NCBI RefSeq assembly: GCF_008274625.1
Contig: NZ_VTRU01000001.1
Coordinates: 1,736,001-1,800,000, forward strand
From: Chryseobacterium panacisoli
GTDB lineage: Bacteria > Bacteroidota > Bacteroidia > Flavobacteriales > Weeksellaceae
Length of the DNA: 64,000 bases
Reading direction: 5' to 3'
The translations under genes were made by a program, and so were the position numbers. The notes under the pieces were generated by a model, which saw nothing but the letters and a program-made list of their open reading frames with translations, searched no databases and was not told the origin of the DNA. Below are positions 16,181 through 24,464 of this stretch, piece by piece; within the stretch, counting starts at the first letter, position 1, and each line of letters opens with the position of its first letter.

Positions 16181-17278
16181 ATGATTATTAAAAAATTGAT
16201 AACCTCTCTTGTTTTACTTCCATTTTTAGCTTCTACAATGGGTGCTCAGACAAAAAGATACGAAAAGAAAATTGACAGCATTATCCAGGCAGAATTCGGA
16301 AATAGAGCTGAACCTGGCGGTGTTTTCCTGATTACTCAAAATGGAAAAAATCTGTATCGGAAAGCATTTGGAAAAGCCAATCTTGAACTCAACGTCAATA
16401 TGGTTCCGGAGAATGTATTCCAGGTCGGATCTATGACAAAACAGTTTACCGCTGTGGCTATTCTGATGCTGGAACAGGAAGGAAAGCTCAATGTCAACGA
16501 TCCCATTTCAAAATATATCAAAGATTATCCTAACGGAGATAAGATTACCATTCATCACCTTCTGACCCACACATCGGGAATTAAAGATTTCACCAAAATG
16601 AAATCTCTTTCTTCTATTGCCCAAAAAGAGATGAAGCCTCAAGAAATGGTTGATTTTTTCAAAAATGAACCTGTAGATTTCGCTCCGGGAGAAAAGTTTG
16701 ATTACAACAATTCCGGATACGTAGTTTTAGGTTATATCATTGAACTTGTTTCCGGAGCTTCTTATGAAGATTTTATCACGAAAAATATTTTCGATAAAGC
16801 AGGAATGTCTCATTCTTACTATGCTTCGGATAGAAAAGTGATTCCTCAAAGAGCTTATGGCTATCACAAAAAAGAACAGGGATTTGTAAATAAAACGGTT
16901 ATCAGTTTCAGTGTTCCTTTTTCTTCCGGATCATTGATGTCTACTGTAGATGACATGCTGAAATGGCAGCAGGCTTTACTTAAGAATACTCTCCTGAATC
17001 CAGCAGAAACCCAAAAAGCGTTTCAAAAATATAAACTGAATAATGGGGAAGAATTTACCTACGGATATGGATGGCATCTGAAAGATATCAATGGAATCCC
17101 TGACCGGGAACATGGTGGAAGTGTATTTGGATTTAAAAGCATGGGGGTCTATATTCCCGGTGAAGATATTTATGTGATAGGATTCAGCAACTGTGACTGC
17201 CACTCCCCTACTGAGGTTACCAGAAATATCGCGAAAGCAACATTGAGCGAAATAAAAACCTCATCAAAAAAGCCTTAA
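16181..17278 (+). CDS. Exported serine hydrolase (beta-lactamase/PBP-like), 365 aa
   Basis: A signal peptide (MIIKKLITSLVLLPFLAST) is followed by a single class C-type domain. SxxK is at about 84-87 (SMTK), followed by H-L-L-T-H-T-S-G, YNN in FDYNNSGY, and HGG in EHGGSVFGF. All three active-site motifs are intact, so catalysis is expected, more likely as an esterase or D-aminopeptidase than a lactamase. It resembles the previous gene in its first 250 residues and may be an old tandem duplicate. It is convergent with the MFS gene, only 12 bp away. Confidence 0.88.
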   Translation: MIIKKLITSLVLLPFLASTMGAQTKRYEKKIDSIIQAEFGNRAEPGGVFLITQNGKNLYRKAFGKANLELNVNMVPENVFQVGSMTKQFTAVAILMLEQEGKLNVNDPISKYIKDYPNGDKITIHHLLTHTSGIKDFTKMKSLSSIAQKEMKPQEMVDFFKNEPVDFAPGEKFDYNNSGYVVLGYIIELVSGASYEDFITKNIFDKAGMSHSYYASDRKVIPQRAYGYHKKEQGFVNKTVISFSVPFSSGSLMSTVDDMLKWQQALLKNTLLNPAETQKAFQKYKLNNGEEFTYGYGWHLKDINGIPDREHGGSVFGFKSMGVYIPGEDIYVIGFSNCDCHSPTEVTRNIAKATLSEIKTSSKKP

Positions 17279-17290
17279 AAGGTAATCTGA

Positions 17291-18697
17291 TTATTTTTCA
17301 CGTTTCATTTCAGGGAGAACATCATTGGGAACTCTAACAACAGAAACAATCACAAAAATCAGACAGAGAATGTTGATTAGTACGGCAATTGAGAACGCAT
17401 TGTGATAATTTTGTACTGCAGGTTTTGTTCCCAGAAAATAGTAGAAAATACTTCCTACTGCAACAATTCCAATAATGGCAGCAATCTGCTGGAAGGTGTT
17501 ATAAACCCCGGATGCATTTCCAATAAGTTTTTCAGGCATTCCAGACAAGGCAATATTGGCCAGCGAAGGAATAATTGACCCCACTCCCAGCCCATGTAAA
17601 AATAACAGCAGCCATAAAACGGGAAAACCGGTCTGTATTCTGAATAAAAACAGCTGCAGAATAAGAATCACAATAATAAAACTGAGCCCTGCAATCAGGG
17701 CCTTTTTTCCATATCTCAAAATCAATTTTACAGAAACCGCGGATGCCAGCACAAACCCAAGTCCCTGAAAAACAATAATTTCTCCGGCTTCTAACGGACT
17801 GATCTTTAGTCCGTCCTGAAAAAAAAGTGACAGAATATAAAAGTAGGAATCCAGCATAATGAAAAAGAAGGAAACTGCCACAATACCCAGATTGAAATTT
17901 TTAAAACGGAACAGTTCAAAATCAATCAGATAAGAACGTTCATTTTGTATTCTCTTCTTCTGATTTTTTATAAAACTGAAAATAATTCCGGCTGAAATGA
18001 CCACCAGCGAGGCGTTTTTAAAATAAAATCCTTCATGCTCAGACATTGTCAGGGCATAGGCAGCACAAAACAATCCTGCAGAAAGTGTTACAACCCCGCC
18101 CATATTGAGAGATTGCTTTACTGAAATTTTAGATTCATTCAATAATTTCAGACTCAGGAAAACTGCGGGCAGGCATATAGGAATATTCATCAGAAAAATA
18201 AGTCTCCAGGACTCTTCCATAATCGTAAGAGATGAAAAGTATCCTCCGAGAAACTGACCTAGAATGGTTCCTATTCCAATAGTGATCCCGTACCATCCCA
18301 TTGCTTTTGTCCGTTCATGGTGAACAGGAAATAAAATCTGAATCATAGAAAGGACCTGCGGAGCCATCATTGCAGCACTTATCCCCTGCATAAATCTAAA
18401 AATAACAAGTTGTTCTGCTCCTGCAGAAATTCCGCAAGCAACAGAACTCACCATAAAAGCTATTAATCCGATGATATAAATTTTTTTTCTTCCATACAGA
18501 TCTCCCAGCCGGCCTCCTGTAATCAGAAAAGAAGCAAACCCAATGAGATAAGCTGCAATCATAAACTGCATATCTCCGCTGGAAGCATGAAGATCACGCT
18601 GTACTGAAGGTATAGACACATTAATGATAAAAATATCCATGATCGTCAACAGCTGACCAAAGAGTATAACCAATAATTTCAAATACTTATATTTCAT
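17291..18697 (-). CDS. MFS drug-efflux transporter, DHA2 (14-TM) type, 468 aa
   Basis: Proton-driven major facilitator exporter. About 14 hydrophobic segments can be read. The motif A loop GGRLGDLYGRKK lies after helix 2 (about residues 61-72), and motif C-like glycines (YGITIGIGTILGQFLGG) lie in helix 5. Members export drugs or dyes. It lies 40 bp downstream of tetR on the same strand, with a copy of the tetR palindrome core in the gap (18704-18717), so efflux is likely released from repression by a TetR ligand. Confidence 0.9.
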   Translation of the reverse strand: MKYKYLKLLVILFGQLLTIMDIFIINVSIPSVQRDLHASSGDMQFMIAAYLIGFASFLITGGRLGDLYGRKKIYIIGLIAFMVSSVACGISAGAEQLVIFRFMQGISAAMMAPQVLSMIQILFPVHHERTKAMGWYGITIGIGTILGQFLGGYFSSLTIMEESWRLIFLMNIPICLPAVFLSLKLLNESKISVKQSLNMGGVVTLSAGLFCAAYALTMSEHEGFYFKNASLVVISAGIIFSFIKNQKKRIQNERSYLIDFELFRFKNFNLGIVAVSFFFIMLDSYFYILSLFFQDGLKISPLEAGEIIVFQGLGFVLASAVSVKLILRYGKKALIAGLSFIIVILILQLFLFRIQTGFPVLWLLLFLHGLGVGSIIPSLANIALSGMPEKLIGNASGVYNTFQQIAAIIGIVAVGSIFYYFLGTKPAVQNYHNAFSIAVLINILCLIFVIVSVVRVPNDVLPEMKREK

Positions 18698-18703
18698 ATT
18701 TAT

Positions 18704-18717
18704 ATAGATATATCTAT
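18704..18717. promoter_or_regulatory. Palindrome ahead of the MFS gene, possible TetR site
   Basis: The perfect 14-bp palindrome ATAGATATATCTAT ends 7 bp before the MFS start. Its TAGATA/TATCTA arms recur in the tetR promoter at 19328-19353. Confidence 0.5.
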
Positions 18718-18737
18718 TTTTTAATATTTAAAAAAAT

Positions 18738-19301
18738 TTAGGGTAGTAAACCCTGAACAATTTTTTTCACCTGATCAAAAGAATCATTTTGTTTGTTGAT
18801 AGTGGAAGTCACAACCGCCCCTTCTATTAACAGGAAAATATTTTCTGCTATTAAATCGGTATCGGCAGGTTGCCCCTGCGCTCCATACTCTGTTACAAGT
18901 GTTTTTATCAGATCTTTTTGTTTTTCTTTATGCAGTTTGGCAAAACCGGAGACAGAAGGGTTTCCTTCTCCTGTTTCGGAAACTATTTTTATAAAATGAC
19001 ATCCTGCAAATTTTGAGGTCTTCTGCAGCTTCTTCCTGTAATCAATGAGTGCCAGAAGTTTTTCTTTTGGGTCAGAAATTTTGGATGTACTGTTTTCAAA
19101 CCCTTCAAACCATTCCAATTCTTCTTTGATGAGATATGCCTGAAGAAGATCATTTTTAGATGAAAAGTGGTTGTATAGTGAGCCAATAGCAATATCAGCT
19201 TCTGCAATAATCTGGTTAATTCCTGTAGAATTGTACCCCTGCTTATAAAACAAATCTGAAGCGACCCTGATAATTCTCTCGCGTACTTTTTCTTTTTTCA
19301 T
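18738..19301 (-). CDS. TetR-family transcriptional repressor, 187 aa
   Basis: The N-terminal helix-turn-helix reads RERIIRVASDLFYKQGYNST then GINQIIAEADIAIGSLYNHF, the TetR DNA-binding signature. A ligand-binding helical domain follows, resembling the TetR_C group with C-x-x-x-x at G-C-H-F-I-K. A TTG at 19328 would add nine residues, but ATG 19301 fits the family and lies 14 nt after a -7 box (TAGATTTG, 19323-19316). The palindrome in this promoter implies autoregulation and control of the downstream MFS gene. Confidence 0.9.
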   Translation of the reverse strand: MKKEKVRERIIRVASDLFYKQGYNSTGINQIIAEADIAIGSLYNHFSSKNDLLQAYLIKEELEWFEGFENSTSKISDPKEKLLALIDYRKKLQKTSKFAGCHFIKIVSETGEGNPSVSGFAKLHKEKQKDLIKTLVTEYGAQGQPADTDLIAENIFLLIEGAVVTSTINKQNDSFDQVKKIVQGLLP

Positions 19302-19315
19302 CGTGAAATTTTTTA

Positions 19316-19353
19316 CAAATCTAAACAAAAAATAGATAAGTCTATCTATTTTT
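19316..19353. promoter_or_regulatory. tetR promoter with overlapping palindromic operator
   Basis: The minus-strand -7 box TAGATTTG is at 19323-19316. Immediately upstream are perfect 11-bp arms AAAAATAGATA (19328-19338) and TATCTATTTTT (19343-19353) around a 4-bp spacer, covering the -33 to -7 interval. The site also lies about 50 bp before the plus-strand VOC lipoprotein gene, so it may regulate both directions. Confidence 0.6.
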
Positions 19354-19400
19354 AAAATACAGATAAAAACTTTATTTTAGATAAAGAAATTTCCACTGTC

Positions 19401-19868
19401 ATGAAATCAAGGTCTCCGTTTTTCCTATTCCTATTGCTAATAGCAGTATCTTGCAGTCAGTCACAAAAAAATAACGCTGTAAAAAATATGAAACCGACCA
19501 ATCCTGTTGTATATTTTGAAATTCCTGTATATGATCTTGGACGTGCTGAAAAGTTTTATTCTTCTGTTTTCAACTTTACCTTTGAGAAAGAAATTATCGA
19601 CAGTTATGAGATGGCTTTGTTTCCTTTTGAAGAAAAAAACAGTGGCATTACAGGTGCTTTAGCTAAAGGAGATGTCTACAAACCTTCCAGAAGCGGTGTC
19701 ATTATTTATTTTAAAACAGAGAGTATTGATCATACCCTGGAGAAGGCCGTAGAACATGGAGGTTCTGTTCTTTATCCTAAGAAAACAGATGAAAAGTATG
19801 GTTTTGCTGTAGCAGAATTTGAAGACTCAGAAGGAAACAGAATTGCACTGCATGAAACGATAAAATAG
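19401..19868 (+). CDS. VOC/glyoxalase-fold lipoprotein, 155 aa
   Basis: A lipoprotein signal (FFLFLLLIAVSC, Cys-18) attaches a single VOC domain to the membrane. The domain shows FEIPVYDLGRAEKFYSSVFN, then YFKTESIDHTLEKAVEHGGS and FEDSEGNRIALHE, typical of glyoxalase/bleomycin-resistance-like proteins. VOC proteins are usually cytoplasmic, so a lipidated form is mildly unusual. It is divergent from tetR, and the operator between them could couple its expression to the efflux pump. Confidence 0.82.
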   Translation: MKSRSPFFLFLLLIAVSCSQSQKNNAVKNMKPTNPVVYFEIPVYDLGRAEKFYSSVFNFTFEKEIIDSYEMALFPFEEKNSGITGALAKGDVYKPSRSGVIIYFKTESIDHTLEKAVEHGGSVLYPKKTDEKYGFAVAEFEDSEGNRIALHETIK

Positions 19869-19964
19869 GTATACCATTCGATACATATTATTTTTTTAAA
19901 TAAGATTGAGGCATATTTTGTATCTTTCATTAACCATTTTTAAAAGATTATTTGGTAAATACCT

Positions 19965-20582
19965 ATGGCGGAAGAACTTTATTTCATCAAAACCAACCCA
20001 ACTATTGCCAAAATTAATTTGTACAATAAGCTCGAGCGTGAAGAGGAAAATATCTTAAAATTCCTGCCATCTGATGCAAAAGACACGCTTGAGAATATTA
20101 AAAATAAGGTAAAAGATTCTGTTGAAGAACTTACTCAGGAAGAACTTTTGCTTATTTTTCAATGGTTTAGTAAAGTATATTCTTCAGATCATGAGGAAGC
20201 TAAAACACAGCTTTTCATCAATGGTATTGATCTTTTTTATGAAATACCTACGACCATTCATGCCGAAAACTTCCTTCAGATTCTTTCAGACTATGAAAAA
20301 CTGCTGAAGCAGGACATGAATTATATTGTGGACTCCAAAAACTTCAATCAATTCCTGATCTACGGAATATTTCTTACAGAAATCATCAATAGAGACCAGC
20401 ATCAGAATATGCTTTGTGAATACCTGAAACCGGACAATCAGTCTTTATACCTTCTGGCAGAAAACCAATGTGGTTCAAAAGAATTTGACGGAAAAATCAT
20501 CCCGGATCTTCAGCATCATTTTACTGATCTGTATGATCAGACCAAATTTTACAAAGGTTCTATTATCAAACTCGAGCAGTAA
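19965..20582 (+). CDS. Hypothetical cytoplasmic protein, 205 aa
   Basis: No signal sequence or membrane segment. It is a mostly helical acidic protein with many Leu, Glu and Asp, beginning MAEELYFIKTNPTIAKINLY. A Cys-rich spot is absent. I do not recognise a family or catalytic motif. It stands alone, with a weak hairpin (20808-20840) far downstream as a possible terminator. Confidence 0.7.
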   Translation: MAEELYFIKTNPTIAKINLYNKLEREEENILKFLPSDAKDTLENIKNKVKDSVEELTQEELLLIFQWFSKVYSSDHEEAKTQLFINGIDLFYEIPTTIHAENFLQILSDYEKLLKQDMNYIVDSKNFNQFLIYGIFLTEIINRDQHQNMLCEYLKPDNQSLYLLAENQCGSKEFDGKIIPDLQHHFTDLYDQTKFYKGSIIKLEQ

Positions 20583-20807
20583 TAAAAATCTTTCATTTCG
20601 TTTTAGCTGTTCTGATAGCCCTTTCATTATTATGGGGATGAACTTTTTTATCCTTATTTAAATTTATTAGTTTAAAAAATATTATCCTGCTTATGTAATA
20701 TTCCGGATTCAATAGTTGTCTTGTATACATAATCGGAAGAAAGCTGTTGAGAAAAACAGTAACCGATCAGTAAAAATTATTAAATCAGGATAAAAACTAT
20801 ACCACAG

Positions 20808-20845
20808 CCAGCAGGCTCCTTTACGATGTAAATCTGCTGGTTTTC
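20808..20845 (+). terminator. Possible terminator between convergent genes
   Basis: CCAGCAG (20808-20814) and CTGCTGG (20834-20840) are separated by 19 nt and followed by TTTTCTTATTT. The stem is short and the loop long. Confidence 0.45.
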
Positions 20846-21205
20846 TTATTTACTTACAGCCCAATTCTTTACGGTCACATAATAATATATCATTCCTCCA
20901 CCAAAATAAGCAATTACATCAAAAATATCTCCTGTAAAGCGGGCAGATAGTTTCGGGCAGAGCACTTCAAACAAAAAAGACAGATAAAGTACTGACGTCA
21001 ATACAAATTTCAAATCTGGTTTCCATTGATAGCCTAAGATAGAATTCATCGTATAGTCTATCAGATAACAATACATCGGAACAGTAATACTATCTGTAAA
21101 ATAATCATTGATAAAAGGAATATAAATTCCGTTTCGTCTCAGTAAAATAATTGTTCCCCAGACGACCAGTCCCAGCAAAAACCAATATGAAATTCTTTTT
21201 TTCAT
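20846..21205 (-). CDS. Small multi-pass membrane protein, 119 aa
   Basis: About four hydrophobic segments can be seen (SYWFLLGLVVWGTIILL, TVPMYCYLIDY, FVLTSVLYLSFLFEVL, IYYYV). Homologues in Bacteroidota are often labelled magnesium citrate secondary transporter, but the size and motifs do not support that function; the layout is closer to VanZ/DUF2809-type small membrane proteins. The ATG (21205-21203) overlaps the stop of an upstream 44-codon gene as TGATG, suggesting translational coupling. Confidence 0.72.
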   Translation of the reverse strand: MKKRISYWFLLGLVVWGTIILLRRNGIYIPFINDYFTDSITVPMYCYLIDYTMNSILGYQWKPDLKFVLTSVLYLSFLFEVLCPKLSARFTGDIFDVIAYFGGGMIYYYVTVKNWAVSK

Positions 21206-21339
21206 CACATGTGAAGTACTGCCATTATTATCCCAAGAATAACCTGCAGTATTTTGGATATAACTTCCTGAGGGTCTGTTTTACTTCCATTTTCATTTTT
21301 GTCTGCTGATTCGTAATCAAATTTTTGTTTACCTTCCAT
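21205..21339 (-). CDS. Small membrane protein, 44 aa
   Basis: Short reading frame: a charged N-terminal half (MEGKQKFDYESADKNENGSK) followed by one hydrophobic helix (SKILQVILGIIMAVLHM). Its stop codon overlaps the ATG of the next gene by one base (TGATG). A -7 box TATATTTG lies on the minus strand at 21367-21360, 20 nt before the start. Coupling and promoter position are the reasons to call it a gene; no homologue is known to me. Confidence 0.6.
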   Translation of the reverse strand: MEGKQKFDYESADKNENGSKTDPQEVISKILQVILGIIMAVLHM

Positions 21340-21359
21340 TACCCTATGATTTTATATTG

Positions 21360-21434
21360 CAAATATACCAAATTAGAACATTTGTTCTAATTTTTAAAAT
21401 ATGATTTATATCCAGTCTTATATTCTTATCTTTG
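21360..21434. promoter_or_regulatory. Divergent promoters around a TetR-type palindrome
   Basis: The minus -7 box TATATTTG is at 21367-21360 and the plus -7 box TATCTTTG at 21427-21434. Between them lie perfect arms AAATTAGAAC (21370-21379) and GTTCTAATTT (21384-21393) around ATTT. The palindrome overlaps the -33/-7 spacer of the minus promoter and lies 46 bp before the tetR ATG. Confidence 0.6.
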
Positions 21435-21438
21435 AGAT

Positions 21439-22059
21439 ATGAAGACCAAGGATAAAATTCTGTCTAAAGCACTGGAACTATTTAATGATAAGGGGTATAA
21501 TAATATTACCACCAGGCATATTGCGGCTGAGCTCAATATCAGTGCGGGAAACCTTCATTATCATTTCAGACATTCTGAAGATATCATTAAAATCCTTTTC
21601 TCAGAACTTACCCTGAAAATGGATGAACTGCTGAACCAAATGAAAAGGATAGAGAATAAAACGCTGGAAGATCTTTACCAATTTACTTATTCAACCTGTA
21701 AAATCTTTTATTCTTACCGTTTTATCTTCATCAATTTTATAGATATACTCAACCAGATTCCTGAAATAGAATCCAGGTATGAAGGGATCAATTTCAGCAG
21801 AAAAGAGGAATTCCAGCTTATCTTTTCGGATCTTCAAAAGAGTAATATTTTTCAAATAGATGTTCCTCATTTTATCGTAGATTGTCTTACTGAACAGATT
21901 TTCATTATTGCAGACAACTGGCTTACCCACAACAGACTTATTTTAAAACTCAGTCCCAAAGAAGCAATACAGCATTATACACTTCTTCAGATGAATCTTT
22001 TTTATCCGCTTCTCAATAAAGAACAGCAAAAAATTTATGAACAGCAGTACATCCAATAG
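21439..22059 (+). CDS. TetR/AcrR-family transcriptional regulator, 206 aa
   Basis: The N-terminal DNA-binding domain is clear: KDKILSKALELFNDKGYNNI then TTRHIAAELNISAGNLHYHF. The C-terminal ~150 residues are a helical ligand-binding domain rich in aromatic residues, reading IFFSYRF-like and FPLLNKEQQK segments, as in YvdT-like members. It is divergent from the two-gene membrane-protein operon, with a perfect palindrome in the shared promoter region, so it probably controls that operon and itself. A GNAT gene overlaps its 3' end by 23 bp. Confidence 0.9.
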   Translation: MKTKDKILSKALELFNDKGYNNITTRHIAAELNISAGNLHYHFRHSEDIIKILFSELTLKMDELLNQMKRIENKTLEDLYQFTYSTCKIFYSYRFIFINFIDILNQIPEIESRYEGINFSRKEEFQLIFSDLQKSNIFQIDVPHFIVDCLTEQIFIIADNWLTHNRLILKLSPKEAIQHYTLLQMNLFYPLLNKEQQKIYEQQYIQ

Positions 22060-22534
22060 TCAAAGCATTACCATTAGAGAAGGAAATCATGATGATCTTC
22101 CGGAGATGCTGCAGCTTTTTACAGCGACTATAGATGAGGTATGCAAAAAAGACTATAACTCCCAACAGCTCGAAGCATGGAAATCCGGTGCTGAGAATGA
22201 AGAAAGATGGATGAATGTGATCAGCAGTCAATATGTTTTAATTGCTGAAAACAGAAATCAGATCGTGGGCTTCTGTACACTCGATAAGGGAAACTATATT
22301 GATTTATTTTTTGTACACAAAGCTTATCAACAGAAAGGGATAGCAACAATGCTTTACCATGAAATTGAAAAAAAAGCTCTGCAGCAACATGAAAAACGGC
22401 TCACAGCGGATGTAAGCAAAACCGCAAGACCTTTTTTTGAAAAAAATGGTTTTCATGTGATTGAAGAGCAGACTGTTCATGTAAAAGGAATTGCTCTTAT
22501 CAATTATAAGATGACAAAAAACCTCATCTCTTAA
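22037..22534 (+). CDS. GNAT-family N-acetyltransferase, 165 aa
   Basis: GCN5-related acetyltransferase. It starts SITIREGNHDDLPEMLQLFT, contains the beta4/acetyl-CoA loop region IDLFFVHKAYQQKGIATMLY (Q/R-x-x-G-x-A pyrophosphate motif QQKGIA), and ends A-R-P-F-F-E-K-N-G-F-H-V. The start at 22037 overlaps the tetR 3' end by 23 bp and gives a complete N-terminus, so the genes are probably translationally coupled. The acceptor substrate is unknown. Confidence 0.88.
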   Translation: MNSSTSNSQSITIREGNHDDLPEMLQLFTATIDEVCKKDYNSQQLEAWKSGAENEERWMNVISSQYVLIAENRNQIVGFCTLDKGNYIDLFFVHKAYQQKGIATMLYHEIEKKALQQHEKRLTADVSKTARPFFEKNGFHVIEEQTVHVKGIALINYKMTKNLIS

Positions 22535-22544
22535 TTTCTGAATT

Positions 22545-23363
22545 ATGGAATTACCACCGGAATACAGTGAGTTTAGGATTTCAGTTCCTCAGGAGTTTGA
22601 AAATGTATTTACTCATTTTTATTTTGCAGAAAACACTTCTGACATCTCGGTTACAAAAACACTTCTCCCGACTTATCAGACTATTTTATTATTCTGCTTT
22701 GGAGAAAGTGCTACGATGTCTACCCGGGAAAAAACAACTATTGATGTTGATAAATGCATGGTATTTGGTCCGGTGAGACAATCTTTTGAATATACACTTC
22801 CGGCAGGATGTTCTATTCTTGTAGCCAATTTTAAAGATGATGCATTCTTCAGGTTCTTTGGAAAGGTATCTATTGAACAACCACTAAGACATCCTGATGA
22901 ACTGCTGGAGGAAAATTGTTTTACCGATCTCTGGCATCAGCTGGAAAAAATAAATTCAACCACAGAGCAGGTGAATCATATCCTTGAATTCTGCCGGCCT
23001 TATCTTCAGCATCAGGATACTACCAGCAAGCTTTTAAGTAGTTTTGAAAACAACCTACTAAATCCTGTCAAAGTGATTGCAGAACAAACTCATCAGACTG
23101 AAAGAAATATTCAGCGCAAACAGAAAGAGCAATTTGGATATTCTTTAAAAGAACTTAACCGCTATAACCGTTTTTTAAAGGCTGTAAAAATTATTGAAGA
23201 GGAAACCGGAAAGCAGAATAAAGTGAAATGGTTTACCATCATTGATGATTGCGGTTATTATGATCAAAGCCAGCTTATTCATGACTTCAAACATTTTATG
23301 AACATCTCACCTGCTCAGTATTTAAAATTTCAGGAGGAAATTTGTAATCCAAAATCTAAATAG
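22545..23363 (+). CDS. AraC-family transcriptional regulator, 272 aa
   Basis: N-terminal ~150 residues resemble the DUF6597 sensing domain (start MELPPEYSEFRISVPQEFEN). The C-terminal AraC domain contains TERNIQRKQKEQFGYSLKEL and IIDDCGYYDQSQLIHDFKHF followed by the S-P-A-Q-Y ending. It begins 10 bp after the GNAT gene in the tetR-GNAT transcript. The following gene, a quinone-reductase-type flavoprotein with its own promoter, is the natural candidate target (inference from adjacency). Confidence 0.88.
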   Translation: MELPPEYSEFRISVPQEFENVFTHFYFAENTSDISVTKTLLPTYQTILLFCFGESATMSTREKTTIDVDKCMVFGPVRQSFEYTLPAGCSILVANFKDDAFFRFFGKVSIEQPLRHPDELLEENCFTDLWHQLEKINSTTEQVNHILEFCRPYLQHQDTTSKLLSSFENNLLNPVKVIAEQTHQTERNIQRKQKEQFGYSLKELNRYNRFLKAVKIIEEETGKQNKVKWFTIIDDCGYYDQSQLIHDFKHFMNISPAQYLKFQEEICNPKSK

Positions 23364-23404
23364 CCTATTTCGTTTTCTTACAATTTTTGAAAAGTATACC
23401 ACAT

Positions 23405-23412
23405 TACTTTTG
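23405..23412 (+). promoter_or_regulatory. -7 promoter element (TACTTTTG)
   Basis: Exact TAnnTTTG match 26 nt before the ATG at 23439. No clear -33 at 19 bp, which fits activation by the neighbouring AraC protein. Confidence 0.5.
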
Positions 23413-23438
23413 TCTCATTAATCTTAATAAGAAAAACA

Positions 23439-24029
23439 ATGAGACATTTAATAATTTACGCACATCCTAATGAAAACAGTTTAAATCACAATCTTTTAAA
23501 TACGGTTGTTGAAACCCTTCAGTCCCGGAACGAGGAAATTATTGTGAGAGATCTTTATACCATAGGTTTTGATCCTGTACTTTCTCTGGATGATATGCAG
23601 AGACAGCGCATGGGAAAAATATCGGACGACATAAGAATTGAGCAGGAACATATTTCATGGGCGGAGCAGATTACTTTTATTTATCCTATCTGGTGGACGG
23701 GGCTTCCTGCTATGATGAAGGGATACATAGACCGTGTTTTCAGTTATGGTTTTGCGTACCGTTATGATCAGGGCATACAAAAAGGACTTCTGACTGGTAA
23801 AAAAACCGTAATTATCAATACCCATGGAAAATCTCATGGAGAATATGAGAAAACAGGAATGGATAAAGCCCTCACTTTAACCTCAGATAACGGAATTTTC
23901 ATCTACTCCGGGCTGGAAATCATCAGACATTTATTTTTTGATAAAGCAGATAAAGCGACTTCCGAAGATCTTGAGGTCTGGAAAGATCAAATTAAAAACT
24001 TATATTCTGAATATGTCTTTAATGATTAA
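23439..24029 (+). CDS. NAD(P)H:quinone oxidoreductase-type flavoprotein (flavodoxin-like fold), 196 aa
   Basis: Flavodoxin_2 family. It starts RHLIIYAHPNENSLNHNLL, with the flavin phosphate loop H-P-N-x-x-S-x-N, then FIYPIWWTGLPAMMKGYIDR, the hallmark segment of KefF/MdaB/NQO-type proteins. Two-electron reduction of quinones or nitro compounds is the expected reaction. The family length is normal. Regulation by the AraC-like protein upstream is plausible. Confidence 0.9.
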   Translation: MRHLIIYAHPNENSLNHNLLNTVVETLQSRNEEIIVRDLYTIGFDPVLSLDDMQRQRMGKISDDIRIEQEHISWAEQITFIYPIWWTGLPAMMKGYIDRVFSYGFAYRYDQGIQKGLLTGKKTVIINTHGKSHGEYEKTGMDKALTLTSDNGIFIYSGLEIIRHLFFDKADKATSEDLEVWKDQIKNLYSEYVFND

Positions 24030-24344
24030 ATTTAAATAATAATTCATGAAAATAAACACAGACAGACCGTTAACCCTCTATTAATTGCCCTCAACAAACT
24101 GACGAAAAAAAATAATAAAATACAGTCTTTACATCTTTATCCTCTATTTTGCTTTTAAAGGATTTATGGCATGAAATTAGCTTCAAAAATCGCAAGTAAA
24201 ATTGTTTTGAACCATTATTTTAAGCCATTAAGATAGATGGATGGTTAAGTTTTTTCTTAAAAACAAATCTTGTTATAACCCTGCAATACGTCTTAATGGT
24301 TTAAATATTGGATCCACAGAAAATTTCTGGACAATAACAACATT
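24030..24344 (+). other. Non-coding 5' region of tyrS with long-range inverted repeats
   Basis: I see no gene here. The arms TTTAAGCCATTAAGA (24219-24233) and TCTTAATGGTTTAAA (24291-24305) pair over 15 bp with one G-U, closing a 57-nt loop. A second pair, AACCAT (24210-24215) and ATGGTT (24241-24246), overlaps and competes with it. A convincing TAnnTTTG box was not found, so the transcription start is uncertain. Confidence 0.5.
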
Positions 24345-24443
24345 ATGAAACATTTAAACAGCATACTACGTCTTCCATTCTTCAGTGAATATTATGCTCC
24401 GGGCTATCGTTCGGGAAGACTTTCTATATCTGTAATTCAATAA
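24345..24443 (+). CDS. Putative tyrS leader peptide, 32 aa
   Basis: ATG at 24345 to TAA at 24441. The peptide begins MKHLNSILRLPFFSEYYAPG and contains Tyr at residues 16, 17 and 21. It sits 21 bp before a strong terminator hairpin and just upstream of tyrosyl-tRNA synthetase, the arrangement expected for ribosome-mediated attenuation by charged tRNA-Tyr. The bases 24398-24405 and 24409-24415 inside the ORF can each pair with the terminator's 5' arm. Function is inference; no homologue search was possible. Confidence 0.6.
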   Translation: MKHLNSILRLPFFSEYYAPGYRSGRLSISVIQ

Positions 24444-24464
24444 AATAATCTAACGTATATATAG

